In this document: in pieces, positions 17,723-26,511 of the stretch | Position numbering within the stretch: position 1 is the stretch's first letter | Layout: every line of letters starts with the position of its first letter | From: Bacteroidota bacterium | Lineage (GTDB): Bacteria > Bacteroidota > Ignavibacteria > Palsa-1295 | Assembly: GCA_018266755.1 (NCBI GenBank) | Contig: JAFDZW010000001.1 | Location: forward strand, 21,635-85,634 | Reading direction: 5' to 3' | Length of the DNA stretch: 64,000 nt | Program-made: the position numbers and the translations under genes | The notes under the pieces: generated by a model | The model's input: only the letters and a program-made list of their open reading frames with translations | Told to the model about the DNA's origin: nothing | The model's database searches: none

Positions 17723-18211
17723 ATGATCCGACCAGCCACTACTCACGATCGAAGCGCAGTGACCGAGATCGTGAAGGCGACCGGAAATTTCAGCGATGAC
17801 GAGATCGCGATCGCAAACGAGCTCATTGATATCTTTCTGACGCAACCCGAGCAGCGCGATTACTTCGCGTACGTCTTCGATGAGAACGGCCGAGCGGCCG
17901 GTTTCCTGATCGTCGGACCGACGCCAGCGACGACCGGTACGTACGATATGTACTGGATTGCCGTGCATCCGGACTTCCACGGACGAGGCATCGCTCAGGC
18001 GCTCGATCGGTTTGCGGAAGATTTCGTGAAAGAACGTGGCGGCTATTGGCTCATTGCCGAAACAAGCGGCCAACCGTCGTACGAACGAACCCGGGGCTTT
18101 TATCAGAAGCAAGGATACCGGACGATCTCACGAATTGCAGATTATTATAAACCTGGGGACGACCTCATCGTCTTTGGGAAGCGGCTCGACGGAGGAAAAT
18201 ACGAGCGATGA
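17723..18211 (+). CDS. GNAT-family N-acetyltransferase
   Basis: A 162 aa single-domain GNAT protein that transfers an acyl group from acyl-CoA to an amine. The core is YWIAVHPDFHGRGIAQALDRF (beta4 and the pyrophosphate-binding RGxA loop), followed by GGYWLIAETSGQPSYERTRGFYQKQGYRTI (beta5 and the alpha4 region). The start is ATG 17723. It is shorter than classical beta-lysine acetyltransferases (AblB, around 270 aa), but its position before a lysine 2,3-aminomutase makes a beta-lysine-type amine a reasonable candidate substrate (inference). The 3' side is followed by a palindrome at 18215-18253. Confidence 0.85.
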   Translation: MIRPATTHDRSAVTEIVKATGNFSDDEIAIANELIDIFLTQPEQRDYFAYVFDENGRAAGFLIVGPTPATTGTYDMYWIAVHPDFHGRGIAQALDRFAEDFVKERGGYWLIAETSGQPSYERTRGFYQKQGYRTISRIADYYKPGDDLIVFGKRLDGGKYER

Positions 18212-18214
18212 GAT

Positions 18215-18253
18215 ATGAACTATGAAGGTTCACGTAGTGCATTCATAGTTCAT
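18215..18253. repeat. 12-bp perfect palindrome between the GNAT gene and kamA
   Basis: ATGAACTATGAA (18215-18226) pairs with TTCATAGTTCAT (18242-18253) across a 15-base loop. A further partial copy, GTTCATAGTTC, follows at 18255-18265. It resembles short intergenic palindromes of unknown origin and could also be an intra-operon hairpin that lowers kamA expression. Confidence 0.6.
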
Positions 18254-18298
18254 CGTTCATAGTTCTTATTTTCACAACCACCCGCCGTGCTCTCCGAG

Positions 18299-19462
18299 AT
18301 GTCGGAAGCAATGGCACGAAAAGGATACGACATGGAATACTGGCAACAGCTGTTGCGTGACAGCGTCGAAACAAAAGAACAGTTGGTAGAACGCTTCGGC
18401 ATCAAAGCCGAAGTAGCCGATTCGCTCAACGAGTTCTTCCAAACACGCATCAATCCCTACTACCTATCACTCATTCGCCACAAAGGCGACCCGATCTGGC
18501 TCCAGAGCGTGCCGGACGAGGCGGAGCTTGCGGATATTGACGCACCTGACGATCCGCTGAATGAGGATGGGATGAGTCCGGTGCCCTCGATTACGCATCG
18601 CTACCCCGACCGCGTACTCTTCCTTGTCACGAGCCAATGCTCGATGTACTGTCGTTTTTGCACGCGCAAGCGAAAAGTCGGCGATTCATCGAAGATATCG
18701 ATGAAGTATATCCAAGAGGGGCTCGACTACATCGCCGCACATCCCGAGGTCCGCGACGTCATCCTCTCGGGCGGCGATCCGCTGACGCTCACAGACTTTA
18801 TGCTCGAGAAAGTCCTGAAAGGACTTCGCGAGATCCCACATGTCGAGATCATCCGGCTCGGAACGAAGATTCCGTGCGTGTTGCCACAGCGCGTTACGCC
18901 GAAGCTCTGCGACATGATCAAGAAATATCACCCGATCTACGTCAATACCCACTTCAATCATCCGTGGGAATGCACTCCGGAAGCCAAGCAAGCCTGTGAA
19001 ATGCTTGCTGATGCGGGGTGTCCGGTTGGCAACCAGATGGTGCTCATGAAGGGTGTGAACGACGACCCAATGGTGGTTCGCGAGCTGATGCAAAAGCTGC
19101 TGGCTATGCGAGTTCGCCCCTACTATATATATCAGGCTGATATCACGAAGGGCGCGAATCATTTTCGTACCCCCGTGCGCGTGGGGCTGGAGATTATGGA
19201 CAAGCTGCGCGGCTGGACAAGCGGCCTTGCCATTCCGCACTATGTCATCGACGCTCCGGGCGGCGGTGGCAAGATTCCAATCCTACCCAACTATGTCGTC
19301 AGTCACGACGAAAATACATGGGTATTGCGAAATTATAAGTACGACATCTATTCATATCCTGACGTCCCCGAGGACAAGCCCAAGCCGCCGGTGCGGCGCA
19401 AGCCGATCCGGGCACCACGGAAAAAGAAGGTGTTCGCACAGAAGAAAGCTTCAAACGATTGA
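18299..19462 (+). CDS. kamA: Lysine 2,3-aminomutase (KamA-family radical SAM enzyme)
   Basis: This radical SAM/PLP enzyme interconverts L-lysine and beta-lysine. The [4Fe-4S] motif CSMYCRFC gives Cys114, Cys118 and Cys121. GGDPLT is the SAM-binding block. The PLP lysine lies in DAPGGGGKIP (Lys325). The two Asp residues that bind the lysine amino group in the Clostridium subterminale enzyme (Asp293, Asp330) have counterparts here: YQAD (Asp281) and IDAPGG (Asp318). This favours a true lysine mutase over an EpmB-like protein. The basic C-terminal tail is rich in Lys, Pro and Arg. The ATG at 18299 is preferred; a GTG at 18287 and ATGs at 18311 and 18332 are alternatives. A strong terminator follows. 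Confidence 0.88.
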   Translation: MSEAMARKGYDMEYWQQLLRDSVETKEQLVERFGIKAEVADSLNEFFQTRINPYYLSLIRHKGDPIWLQSVPDEAELADIDAPDDPLNEDGMSPVPSITHRYPDRVLFLVTSQCSMYCRFCTRKRKVGDSSKISMKYIQEGLDYIAAHPEVRDVILSGGDPLTLTDFMLEKVLKGLREIPHVEIIRLGTKIPCVLPQRVTPKLCDMIKKYHPIYVNTHFNHPWECTPEAKQACEMLADAGCPVGNQMVLMKGVNDDPMVVRELMQKLLAMRVRPYYIYQADITKGANHFRTPVRVGLEIMDKLRGWTSGLAIPHYVIDAPGGGGKIPILPNYVVSHDENTWVLRNYKYDIYSYPDVPEDKPKPPVRRKPIRAPRKKKVFAQKKASND

Positions 19463-19469
19463 TCGGCAC

Positions 19470-19505
19470 GGCCGCCTCGGGAACGGGGCGGCCTGTGTTT
19501 TTTTA
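19470..19505 (+). terminator. Terminator of the kamA transcript
   Basis: GGCCGCC (19470-19476) pairs with GGCGGCC (19487-19493) across a 10-base loop, followed by a T-rich tract with T7 starting near 19498. Confidence 0.85.
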
Positions 19506-19738
19506 TGTAGCCTTTGGAAGATACGCTAGTGTTAATCGTGCAAATCTATGTCTCCGAAGGTGTAACTATTGGGAAGTCCCGAAGTTAGTAATGGAGTCTT
19601 AAAGCATTTGCGCGAACGCGTACATGCCGCCCCAAAACCGAGCGACGTCGTTAAAGAATGTTTGGTGTGGTAATTAGTTGTAATATATGAGCTTGGGCTG
19701 CGTCGACCGTTTCGGTGTTGTTAATTTTTTGTGATTTC
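19506..19738. other. Intergenic DNA before the fibre array
   Basis: About 230 bases between the kamA terminator and the first fibre promoter. I see no reading frame with a plausible start, no RNA gene and no strong repeat; it is somewhat AT-rich near 19660-19740. Confidence 0.4.
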
Positions 19739-19770
19739 CTTGGAGTCAGGAAAAAATTGTGGTATATTTA
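19739..19770 (+). promoter_or_regulatory. Candidate promoter of fibre gene 1
   Basis: CTTG (19739-19742), a 20-base spacer, TATATTTA (19763-19770). Each box differs by one base from TTTG-N20-TAnnTTTG. The spacing equals that of the promoters before fibre genes 6 and 7. Confidence 0.5.
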
Positions 19771-19786
19771 CACTTTAGAATTCCCT

Positions 19787-19846
19787 ACGTGGAATCCTGC
19801 GCTTTACTTGTGCTCGGTTATGGGCGCACTTCAGCACGATCCACGT
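19787..19846 (+). promoter_or_regulatory. Structured 5' leader of fibre gene 1
   Basis: An outer inverted repeat ACGTGGA (19787-19793) / TCCACGT (19840-19846) encloses an inner one, TGCGC (19798-19802) / GCGCA (19824-19828). Both lie in the expected 5' untranslated region, 55 bases before the ATG. The sequence does not match the leader shared by fibre genes 6 and 7, except for a CAGCAC block. Confidence 0.4.
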
Positions 19847-19901
19847 CCCCTGGACCCAGGAATTAAAAAAGTTTGAGTACAACAATACAACTGTGATAAA
19901 T

Positions 19902-22900
19902 ATGAGACGTATCAACAAAATCGCGCTTGCATTGCTAGGCCTAGCAATCGCATCCTCGAGTTCGTTCGCTCAGACCAGCCCGCGCGTTTTCGGCGCAGGC
20001 GAGCTGAAGTTGGACGATGGTAGCGGTAATAACGTTTACCTTTCGACGAAGACCGGTACCCTCGGTATCGACGCGTCGGGTAACGTGATCCCCGGTGTGC
20101 AGACCTTCCCAAGCAACTGCGCATTGTTGGACCTGACCTCCACAACGAAAGGCTTCTTGACGCCCCGCATGACGACGGCGCAGGAGCTCGCAATTTGTGG
20201 CGGCACTCCGAACGAAGGTTTGATCGTCTATAATACGACGACCCACACCCTCGATATCTATAATGGTATCAGCTGGGGCGCGGTCAGCGGTTGGAATCTT
20301 ACCGGTAATACGCTTCCCGCAGCGGGCGGCGGCACCGGTGTCGGCCAGAATTTTATCGGTACACTCAACGGACAGGACTTCGTCATCGCGACGAACGTCG
20401 GTGTTGCAGGTTCGGGTGCCGGTGAGCGCATTCGCGTAACGAGCAGTGGTAATGTCGGTATCAGCGCTACGGGTAGCGCCTTCACGCCGGCGAAGCTTTT
20501 CAACGTTGACGGTACGGCTGGAACGGCAAACGTTCGCCTCGCTTCGTTGAGCGGCGCTCCGCTTCTTGTGCCGGCGCTGAATCTTGCAAACGACGGTATC
20601 ACGATCGCGGGCATCAATGGTGACCTGTTGAAGTACGATGCCGCAACGGTCGTCGGTACGGTAGCGTGGCTCCGCACGGGCAACACGGTGCTCGATGGTA
20701 ACAATACGCTTGGTACGATCAACGATATCACGATCAATATCAAGACAAACAATACCACTCGCGTCACGATCGGCAATAGTGCTTCGGCAAATGCAGTAAC
20801 GATCACCGGTAACGAAACCATCAATGGTAACGATCAGGTGAACGGTACGCTCTCGAGCACAGGCAACACAACGCTCGGCACGAACGCTGCTACGACGAAC
20901 AGCCTCGGTAATACCGGCGCTTCGACGAACAACATCGGTAACGGTGCTGGCGCGACGAACAACATCGGTAACGGCGGCGGCGCAACGAGCAACACCTTCG
21001 GTGCAACCGCGAACCTCAATAACTTTGGTAACGGCGCGGTGAACAACCAGTACGGTAATGCCGCTGGTACGAACCTCTTCGGTACGAATGCGACGACCAA
21101 TAACATGGGAACGTCGGGTACGTCGACGAACAATATCCTCGGTGCAACGAACATCAACGTGACGGGCGGCAATGCGACGAACATCGCAACGACGGCCGCT
21201 GCGACGACGAGCATCGGTGTGACTGCCGGTACGAACAATATTGCTGGCGCAACCAATATCAACACCGGTGGCGCAGCAACGACCAACATCAACACCTTTG
21301 CAGGTGGCGGCGCAGTCAATATCGGTGGTACGACCCACACAGGTGCCATCTCGATCGCTGCAAACACGGGTTCGGCAATCACTCTCGATGTTGCGAATAC
21401 GGCAAACAATCTTATCGCGAACAACATCAACCAGGATAACAGCACGGTTAACCTCTTGACCCTCACGGGCGTCAATAGCGGTAACGTCCGCACCCGTACC
21501 CTCAGCGGTATCATCACGGGTTCGAACGGCGTGGATGTGACCTGGAATGGCACGACCTTCGATGCGCATCTTGCTCCGGATAATGCAACGGTGCTCTTCG
21601 CAAATAACCGTTTCATCAACACGAACGCAAGCACGCTTTCGATCACGAGCGGTAATCCGGGCACAACGGTGCTCTTCACGGCTGCTGGTAACACCGTCAA
21701 TGTGAATAACGCCGTTGCCGGTACGACCAACATCGGAAACGTTGCTGGTTCGACCAACCAGATCGGTAGTTCGGCAACGTTGAACCAGGTCGGCAATTCC
21801 GCGGCAACGAACCAGTTCGGCAACAACGCGACGAGCAACAATTTCGGTAACGTTGCCAATACGAACCAGTTCGGTGAAAACGCAACCGGCAACGAATTCG
21901 GCGTTTCTAATTCGGCCGCTAACGTCACCAACGCGATCGGTTCGAACACCAACACGGGTAATGTGACCAACAATATCGGCAATCGTGCCGGTGCTGGCGC
22001 AGTTACGACCAATATCGGTACTGTGGGTACCACCGCGATTAACATCGGTAGCACCGGTGCCGGTGGAAATGTTTCGATCTCTGCATCGAACGGTCACCCC
22101 ATCACGATCGACGTTGCAAATACAGCGAATAACCTCGTCGCGAACAATATCAATCAGGACAATACGACGGTTAACCTGCTCACGCTTACGGGCGTTAATA
22201 GCGGCAATGTCCGTACCCGCTCGCTCAGCGGCATCATTACCGGTTCGAACGGTGTGGATGTGTCCTGGAACGGTGTTACGTTCGATGCGCACCTCGCTGC
22301 GAACAACTCGACGGTACTCTTCGCGAGCGATCGTTTCATCAATACCAATGCTAGCACGCTGCACATCACGAGCGGCGGCCCGGCCGGTACAGATTTCGCT
22401 ACGTTCGCAGGCACGACCATCGGCCTCAACAATACGGCTGTTGGTACCAACAATATCGGTTTCACTGGCGGTACGAACACCATCGCCGGTAACACGACGA
22501 TCAATAACAACGTCAACAATACGACGCAGATCAATACCGGTACCAGCACGGGTGCTGTGACGATCGGTGCAGATAATGTCGGCGCTACGACGAATATTCA
22601 GTCGCGCACGACGAGCATCGGCACGAACTCTGCTTCGCAGACGGTCAATGTTGGCACGAGTGGCATTGTCAATGTGCAGGGCGCTCCGGTTAATATTAAC
22701 CAGGCCGGCGCAGGTGCAACGAACATCAACCGCACGGGTACGGGTGCTACGAGCATCGGTAATACGACGGGTGGTTCGAACTTCACTGGTCGCGTCACGC
22801 TCAACGCTTCGACACCGATCAATGACGGTGCTTCGGACGGTACAAGCAATCAGGTGCTCCACTCGAATGGCGCAGGTAATACGCCGACCTGGATCACCCT

Positions 22901-24965
22901 CCAGACCGACGCTGCAACACTTATTGCCAGCAACGGTATTGGAACTCCGTTCGCAATCGATCTGACCCATGCTAACACGTGGACTGGTAACCAGACCTTT
23001 GGTACGGGCGCAAGCAATAATACCACAACGATCGATGTCGGTGCAGCCGGCCAGTTTGTGATCAACAACTTGCTCACTGACGCAAGTCCGACCAACTGGC
23101 TCTCGATCAATGGTGCAAACCAAGTTCGCATGACCCCGATCGCCGGCACGGCGCTCGAAGGTATCGTCTACTCGACCGGTGCGTATCGCCTCGGTTCGAC
23201 GACGGCCGGTAACGGCGCGGGTACGAACCCGTTCCTCGCGAACCGTCACGTCAATCTTGACAACTTCTCGCTCGATTTCACGGTCGGCAACAACACGTCG
23301 CAGCTCTTGACGCTCAATGCAAACACGAACGCTGTGACGGTCAGCGGCGCAACGAATAACGTTAACGGCACTACGCTCATCAATAACAACGTCAATAGCA
23401 ACACGTCGATCAACACCGGCGCCAGCACAGGTGCGGTTACGGTCGGTAATGCTGCTGCAGGTGCAATCGCAATGACGACTGCAACAACGTTGAACATGAC
23501 AAGCGGCACGACCACGACCATTGCATCGGCAACGACGAACGTCAATACGGTCTCCGGTAATGTCGGAGTCGGCAATGCCGCCGGTACGGTCGGTATCGCC
23601 GGTACCACGTCGATCAACGCAAGCGTCAATGATGCTACGAATGTCAACACCGGAACCAGCACCGGTGCGGTGAACATCGGCAACAATACCGCAGGTAGCG
23701 GTGTGGTGACAATCACCTCAAACAAGGGTGGTAATGCTAACTCAATCGTTCTCGATGTGACGAACTCGGCAACGAACAACCTTCAGTTGCTCAACATCGC
23801 AGCGGACGCCGCTCCGACGCAGGTCTTGACGCTCAACGGCACGAACCAGGTTCGCGTCACGTCGATGGCCGGTACGGCACTCGAAGGCGTCGTGTACACT
23901 GGTGGTGCATACCGCCTCGGTTCGACGCTCACGAGCGGTGCAGGTTCGAATCCGTTCCTCGCAACACGTAACGTCAACCTCGATGCTTCAAACTTGAACT
24001 TCACGTCCAACAACGGCGCACTCACCCCGGTACAGATCGTCGGTGGTGCAACTCCGCAGTTCAACGTTGCGGCGACAACCAACATCAATACGGGTACGTA
24101 TGCATTGACGAAGATCGGCAACGGATCGTCGAACCACCAGTTGGAAATCAACGGTGTAGTTGATGCAGTCTCGGGTGATGCTCTTGCTAGCGGTCACTGG
24201 GATCTCGCAGTAACGGGCGATATCGCAGCTTCTGGGATCATTAAGTCCGGTGCTTCGATCATCATCGATGGTGTTGCAGCAACCCGCCAGGTATTGTCGG
24301 ATGCCGCAATGAACATCGTAACGAATGCCGGTCAGTTGACCCTTATCCCGGGGTCGGGTACCGCCCAGGTCACTGGTAACCTCATCGTCACAAACGGTGA
24401 GACGGTACAGAACGGCGGTCTTACCGTCTCCAATGGTGGTATCGTCGCTTCGACGGGCAACATTACGGCAACGACCGGTGACATCGCCGCTCCGGCAGGT
24501 AACTTGAATGCAGGCCAGAATGCTACCATCACCGGTAACATCACCTCGACCACCGGTAACATCACCGCATCGGCTGGCAACATCGTTGCTACGGCAGGTA
24601 ACATCAACGCTACGGCTGGCTCGATCCAGACCAATGGCGTCACGCGTATCGCCAACAATGGTGTCGTAACGGCAACTGGTCTCCGTGGCAACTTCGTCAC
24701 GAAGGCAGCCAACTACACGGTTGATGCAGGCGGACCGGACTATTTCATCAAGGCTACCGCAGCCGCAATCACGATCCAGCTCCCGGCTTCGGGTGGTAAT
24801 ACGGGTCGCATTATCGTCATCCGCAATACCGCTGGTGCTGCGATCAACGTCACCAACTCGGGTGCCGATACGATCGACGGTGCAGCCGCTGTTGCCGGTA
24901 ATGTCGGTGCTGGCGTAACGCGCACCTTCGTTGCCGATGGTGCTGGCGACTGGGTCAGCTACTAA
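19902..24965 (+). CDS. Tail-fibre-like secreted repeat protein, fibre 1 (1687 aa)
   Basis: A giant exported Asn/Gly/Thr/Ala-rich protein. Start ATG 19902 gives signal MRRINKIALALLGLAIASS ending SFAQ; a GTG at 19893 is less likely. After a short N-terminal region (GELKLDDGSGNNVYLST, then a block resembling KGFLTPRMTTAQ tail-fibre modules), most of the length is degenerate short beta repeats of the type ATNNIGN and TNQFGNN (about 330-450 and 607-690), suggesting a beta-helical trimeric shaft. Two long internal duplications occur (residues about 482 and 725). The last 90 residues (NFVTKAANYTVDAGG to GDWVSY) form a head shared with fibre 7. A segment near 1390-1450 (ALTKIGNGSSNHQLEINGVVD) also recurs in fibre 7. 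No T9SS domain or anchor is seen. Probable adhesin or surface fibre; ligand unknown. Confidence 0.75.
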   Translation: MRRINKIALALLGLAIASSSSFAQTSPRVFGAGELKLDDGSGNNVYLSTKTGTLGIDASGNVIPGVQTFPSNCALLDLTSTTKGFLTPRMTTAQELAICGGTPNEGLIVYNTTTHTLDIYNGISWGAVSGWNLTGNTLPAAGGGTGVGQNFIGTLNGQDFVIATNVGVAGSGAGERIRVTSSGNVGISATGSAFTPAKLFNVDGTAGTANVRLASLSGAPLLVPALNLANDGITIAGINGDLLKYDAATVVGTVAWLRTGNTVLDGNNTLGTINDITINIKTNNTTRVTIGNSASANAVTITGNETINGNDQVNGTLSSTGNTTLGTNAATTNSLGNTGASTNNIGNGAGATNNIGNGGGATSNTFGATANLNNFGNGAVNNQYGNAAGTNLFGTNATTNNMGTSGTSTNNILGATNINVTGGNATNIATTAAATTSIGVTAGTNNIAGATNINTGGAATTNINTFAGGGAVNIGGTTHTGAISIAANTGSAITLDVANTANNLIANNINQDNSTVNLLTLTGVNSGNVRTRTLSGIITGSNGVDVTWNGTTFDAHLAPDNATVLFANNRFINTNASTLSITSGNPGTTVLFTAAGNTVNVNNAVAGTTNIGNVAGSTNQIGSSATLNQVGNSAATNQFGNNATSNNFGNVANTNQFGENATGNEFGVSNSAANVTNAIGSNTNTGNVTNNIGNRAGAGAVTTNIGTVGTTAINIGSTGAGGNVSISASNGHPITIDVANTANNLVANNINQDNTTVNLLTLTGVNSGNVRTRSLSGIITGSNGVDVSWNGVTFDAHLAANNSTVLFASDRFINTNASTLHITSGGPAGTDFATFAGTTIGLNNTAVGTNNIGFTGGTNTIAGNTTINNNVNNTTQINTGTSTGAVTIGADNVGATTNIQSRTTSIGTNSASQTVNVGTSGIVNVQGAPVNINQAGAGATNINRTGTGATSIGNTTGGSNFTGRVTLNASTPINDGASDGTSNQVLHSNGAGNTPTWITLQTDAATLIASNGIGTPFAIDLTHANTWTGNQTFGTGASNNTTTIDVGAAGQFVINNLLTDASPTNWLSINGANQVRMTPIAGTALEGIVYSTGAYRLGSTTAGNGAGTNPFLANRHVNLDNFSLDFTVGNNTSQLLTLNANTNAVTVSGATNNVNGTTLINNNVNSNTSINTGASTGAVTVGNAAAGAIAMTTATTLNMTSGTTTTIASATTNVNTVSGNVGVGNAAGTVGIAGTTSINASVNDATNVNTGTSTGAVNIGNNTAGSGVVTITSNKGGNANSIVLDVTNSATNNLQLLNIAADAAPTQVLTLNGTNQVRVTSMAGTALEGVVYTGGAYRLGSTLTSGAGSNPFLATRNVNLDASNLNFTSNNGALTPVQIVGGATPQFNVAATTNINTGTYALTKIGNGSSNHQLEINGVVDAVSGDALASGHWDLAVTGDIAASGIIKSGASIIIDGVAATRQVLSDAAMNIVTNAGQLTLIPGSGTAQVTGNLIVTNGETVQNGGLTVSNGGIVASTGNITATTGDIAAPAGNLNAGQNATITGNITSTTGNITASAGNIVATAGNINATAGSIQTNGVTRIANNGVVTATGLRGNFVTKAANYTVDAGGPDYFIKATAAAITIQLPASGGNTGRIIVIRNTAGAAINVTNSGADTIDGAAAVAGNVGAGVTRTFVADGAGDWVSY
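21344..22390 (+). repeat. Long internal duplication in fibre gene 1
   Basis: Two copies of roughly 320-345 bases begin near 21344 and 22075 and encode almost the same protein: VANTANNLxANNINQDN, then LLTLTGVNSGNVRTRxLSG and IITGSNGVDVxWNG. The copies differ mostly at silent positions. A second, shorter pair (TALEGxVYxxGAYRLGST) lies near 23140 and 23870. Confidence 0.75.
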
Positions 24966-24975
24966 GTAACTTTCA

Positions 24976-25020
24976 CCGTAACCCCGCTGCAAATTGTGCA
25001 GCGGGGTTACGGTCTTGTTT
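24976..25020 (+). terminator. Terminator after fibre gene 1
   Basis: A perfect 16-base-pair stem, CCGTAACCCCGCTGCA (24976-24991) / TGCAGCGGGGTTACGG (24997-25012), with a 5-base loop, followed by a T-rich tract. Confidence 0.88.
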
Positions 25021-25408
25021 TCGGTTTTTACACGGGATACGTTCGCTACCGATCCATCGGGTTGGTATTGGAGTTGAAAAAAGAGAGAATTGTTCGGTAC
25101 GATACGGGACGATCAGCGCAGCACGGCAGCACGCGAGACGGTCTCAAACCCATACCCACAGCAACCGGTAGGCTACCCCTTTTGCGCTATTAGCGCCGCC
25201 GGAGCCGGTGCAGAATGTGATGCTACGACTCTATTATATTGAGGGTCGTTCTTCACTCCATACATGATACCATATTCGGTTTCATGTCCCGTTCCTAAGC
25301 AACGTAGTTCCTTTGGATTGCGCCGTTAATGTGGTGCATCGAGGAATAGGTTGAACACGGAGCTGTTTTGAGAAACCCAGTGACGATTGTTAACTCATAC
25401 CCAAGTAC
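25021..25408. other. Intergenic region upstream of fibre gene 2
   Basis: No gene is apparent. Short palindromes are present, GGTAGGCTACC near 25167 and GCGCTATTAGCGC at 25184-25196. A -7-like TATATTGA lies at 25235-25242 without a clear -33 box. GAAACCCAGTGA about 30 bases before the ATG recurs as GAAAACCCAGTGA in the leader of fibre gene 3. Confidence 0.35.
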
Positions 25409-26185
25409 ATGAAGACCACGATTTTTGCTTACCTTGCTCTGTTGCTTTTTGCCAATATCAGTCTTGCGCAGCACCGGTTGCAGATTGATAATGGACCAAG
25501 CAAGATCGGCATCTTAGATGGCTCGCTTCTTCCGGCCGGGACTACCGTCCTTCAATGGCCTGCCACAGGCGGAACGATCATGACTCAAAGCGGAGGCATC
25601 ACTTCATTCAACGGAGTGAGCTACGCGTGGCCTGCGGCAAATGCGGCCGGTGTACTGACCAATGACGGTTCTGGAAATTTGTCCTGGTCGCCGGTTGGTG
25701 GTAGCACCTGGACCGGCGGCGGTAGCGCCAACACGATTGCATACTGGACCAGCGCAACCAATCTCAGCTACAACTCAAATCTTACGTACAACGGAACGAC
25801 GCTTTCGGTATCAAATAATTCGTCTTCGAACGCACTAACCGTTGCAAACGCAGGTACAGCCGGTGTGGCGCTCGGTATTGCGAGCGGTCTGGTGAAGCTG
25901 TCGACTGAGACGATCGCTATGCCCATAGGCGCAGGCGCAGGGAACATCAATATCGTCGGTAATAATGTGATCGTCGTGATCACGGATAATGGTGGTACCG
26001 GTGGTGACAAGACGATCGTGTTGCCTAGTGGAGTTGATGGTCAGATCTTGATCATTATTAATAATGACAACAACCAAAAGGCAAAAGCACCTGCGGGTAG
26101 TGGCGCCGGTTCGGATCTTGATACCGCCGCTAAAGATACCGGTATGTGGATCTATTATGCCAGTGCATGGCACCGTTTAGACTAA
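25409..26185 (+). CDS. Tail-fibre-like secreted protein, fibre 2 (258 aa, minimal member)
   Basis: The smallest member of the array. Signal peptide 1-20 (MKTTIFAYLALLLFANISLA, then Q). The N-terminal module HRLQIDNGPSKIGIL to LPAGTTVLQWPATGGTIM is related to that of fibres 3, 6 and 7 (QxDDGxGHYSLIxG, then LPxGGG). The short shaft contains NTIAYWTSATNLSYNSNLTYNGTT-type text, a pattern also common in phage tail fibres. The end, GVDGQILIIINNDNN to YYASAWHRLD, resembles the head shared by fibres 3 and 4 but has lost the NQFxLPGGSDIILG block. It may show the minimal unit: signal, N-terminal cap, shaft, head. Confidence 0.7.
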   Translation: MKTTIFAYLALLLFANISLAQHRLQIDNGPSKIGILDGSLLPAGTTVLQWPATGGTIMTQSGGITSFNGVSYAWPAANAAGVLTNDGSGNLSWSPVGGSTWTGGGSANTIAYWTSATNLSYNSNLTYNGTTLSVSNNSSSNALTVANAGTAGVALGIASGLVKLSTETIAMPIGAGAGNINIVGNNVIVVITDNGGTGGDKTIVLPSGVDGQILIIINNDNNQKAKAPAGSGAGSDLDTAAKDTGMWIYYASAWHRLD

Positions 26186-26202
26186 TGTGCCGATAATTTT
26201 TG

Positions 26203-26242
26203 CCGCTGGCATCAGGCAGGCACAGTTGCCCGATGCGAGTGG
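26203..26242 (+). terminator. Hairpin after fibre gene 2
   Basis: An interrupted stem, CCGCT-g-GCATC-a-GGCA (26203-26218) / TGCC-c-GATGC-g-AGTGG (26227-26242), closed by an 8-base loop. No long T-run follows, so it may be a weak terminator or a protective 3' hairpin. Confidence 0.5.
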
Positions 26243-26511
26243 TAGTTTCTTGGATTCTTGTGATGAAAAACCGATCCGCCTTCCCCACAAGCGGCACGGT
26301 GTGTGTGTGAAAACCCAGTGAGTTGTCGTATTGTAAGAAGTTACGGGCTTCTCGCAGTACAATACCCACCTATAGACTTCCTGCGCGTCTGTCCAGAGCG
26401 ACTAGGAAGAAAAAATTAGTACTCTTGATCTGACGAATACGGGCGTCAAGACAACGAGAGATGCTTTTTACAGCGCTAGCTGCACCCCCGGGCAGCTTTC
26501 GGGATACAACG
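26243..26511 (+). promoter_or_regulatory. Structured leader of fibre gene 3
   Basis: No gene is seen. A hairpin GTATTGT-a-AGAAG (26328-26340) / CTTCT (26348-26352) and ACAATAC (26359-26365) is clear. A second, AGCTGC (26478-26483) / GCAGCT (26492-26497), ends 14 bases before the ATG and could mask initiation. CGGGATACAA just before this start recurs just before the start of fibre gene 4. No convincing promoter was found. Confidence 0.4.

Noticed and set aside
19941..23249. A 1102-codon open frame on the minus strand opposite fibre gene 1, and other long antisense frames within fibre genes (e.g. 20834-22054, 27148-28200, 28422-29582, 36879-38237)
   Set aside because: They follow from the biased composition of Asn/Gly/Thr codons (few stop triplets on the other strand). 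They lack start contexts, signal peptides or recognisable domains.
25366..26320. GAAACCCAGTGA shared by the leaders of fibre genes 2 and 3 as a second RNA family
   Set aside because: Only about 12 bases agree, they lie at different distances from the starts, and no shared stem was found.
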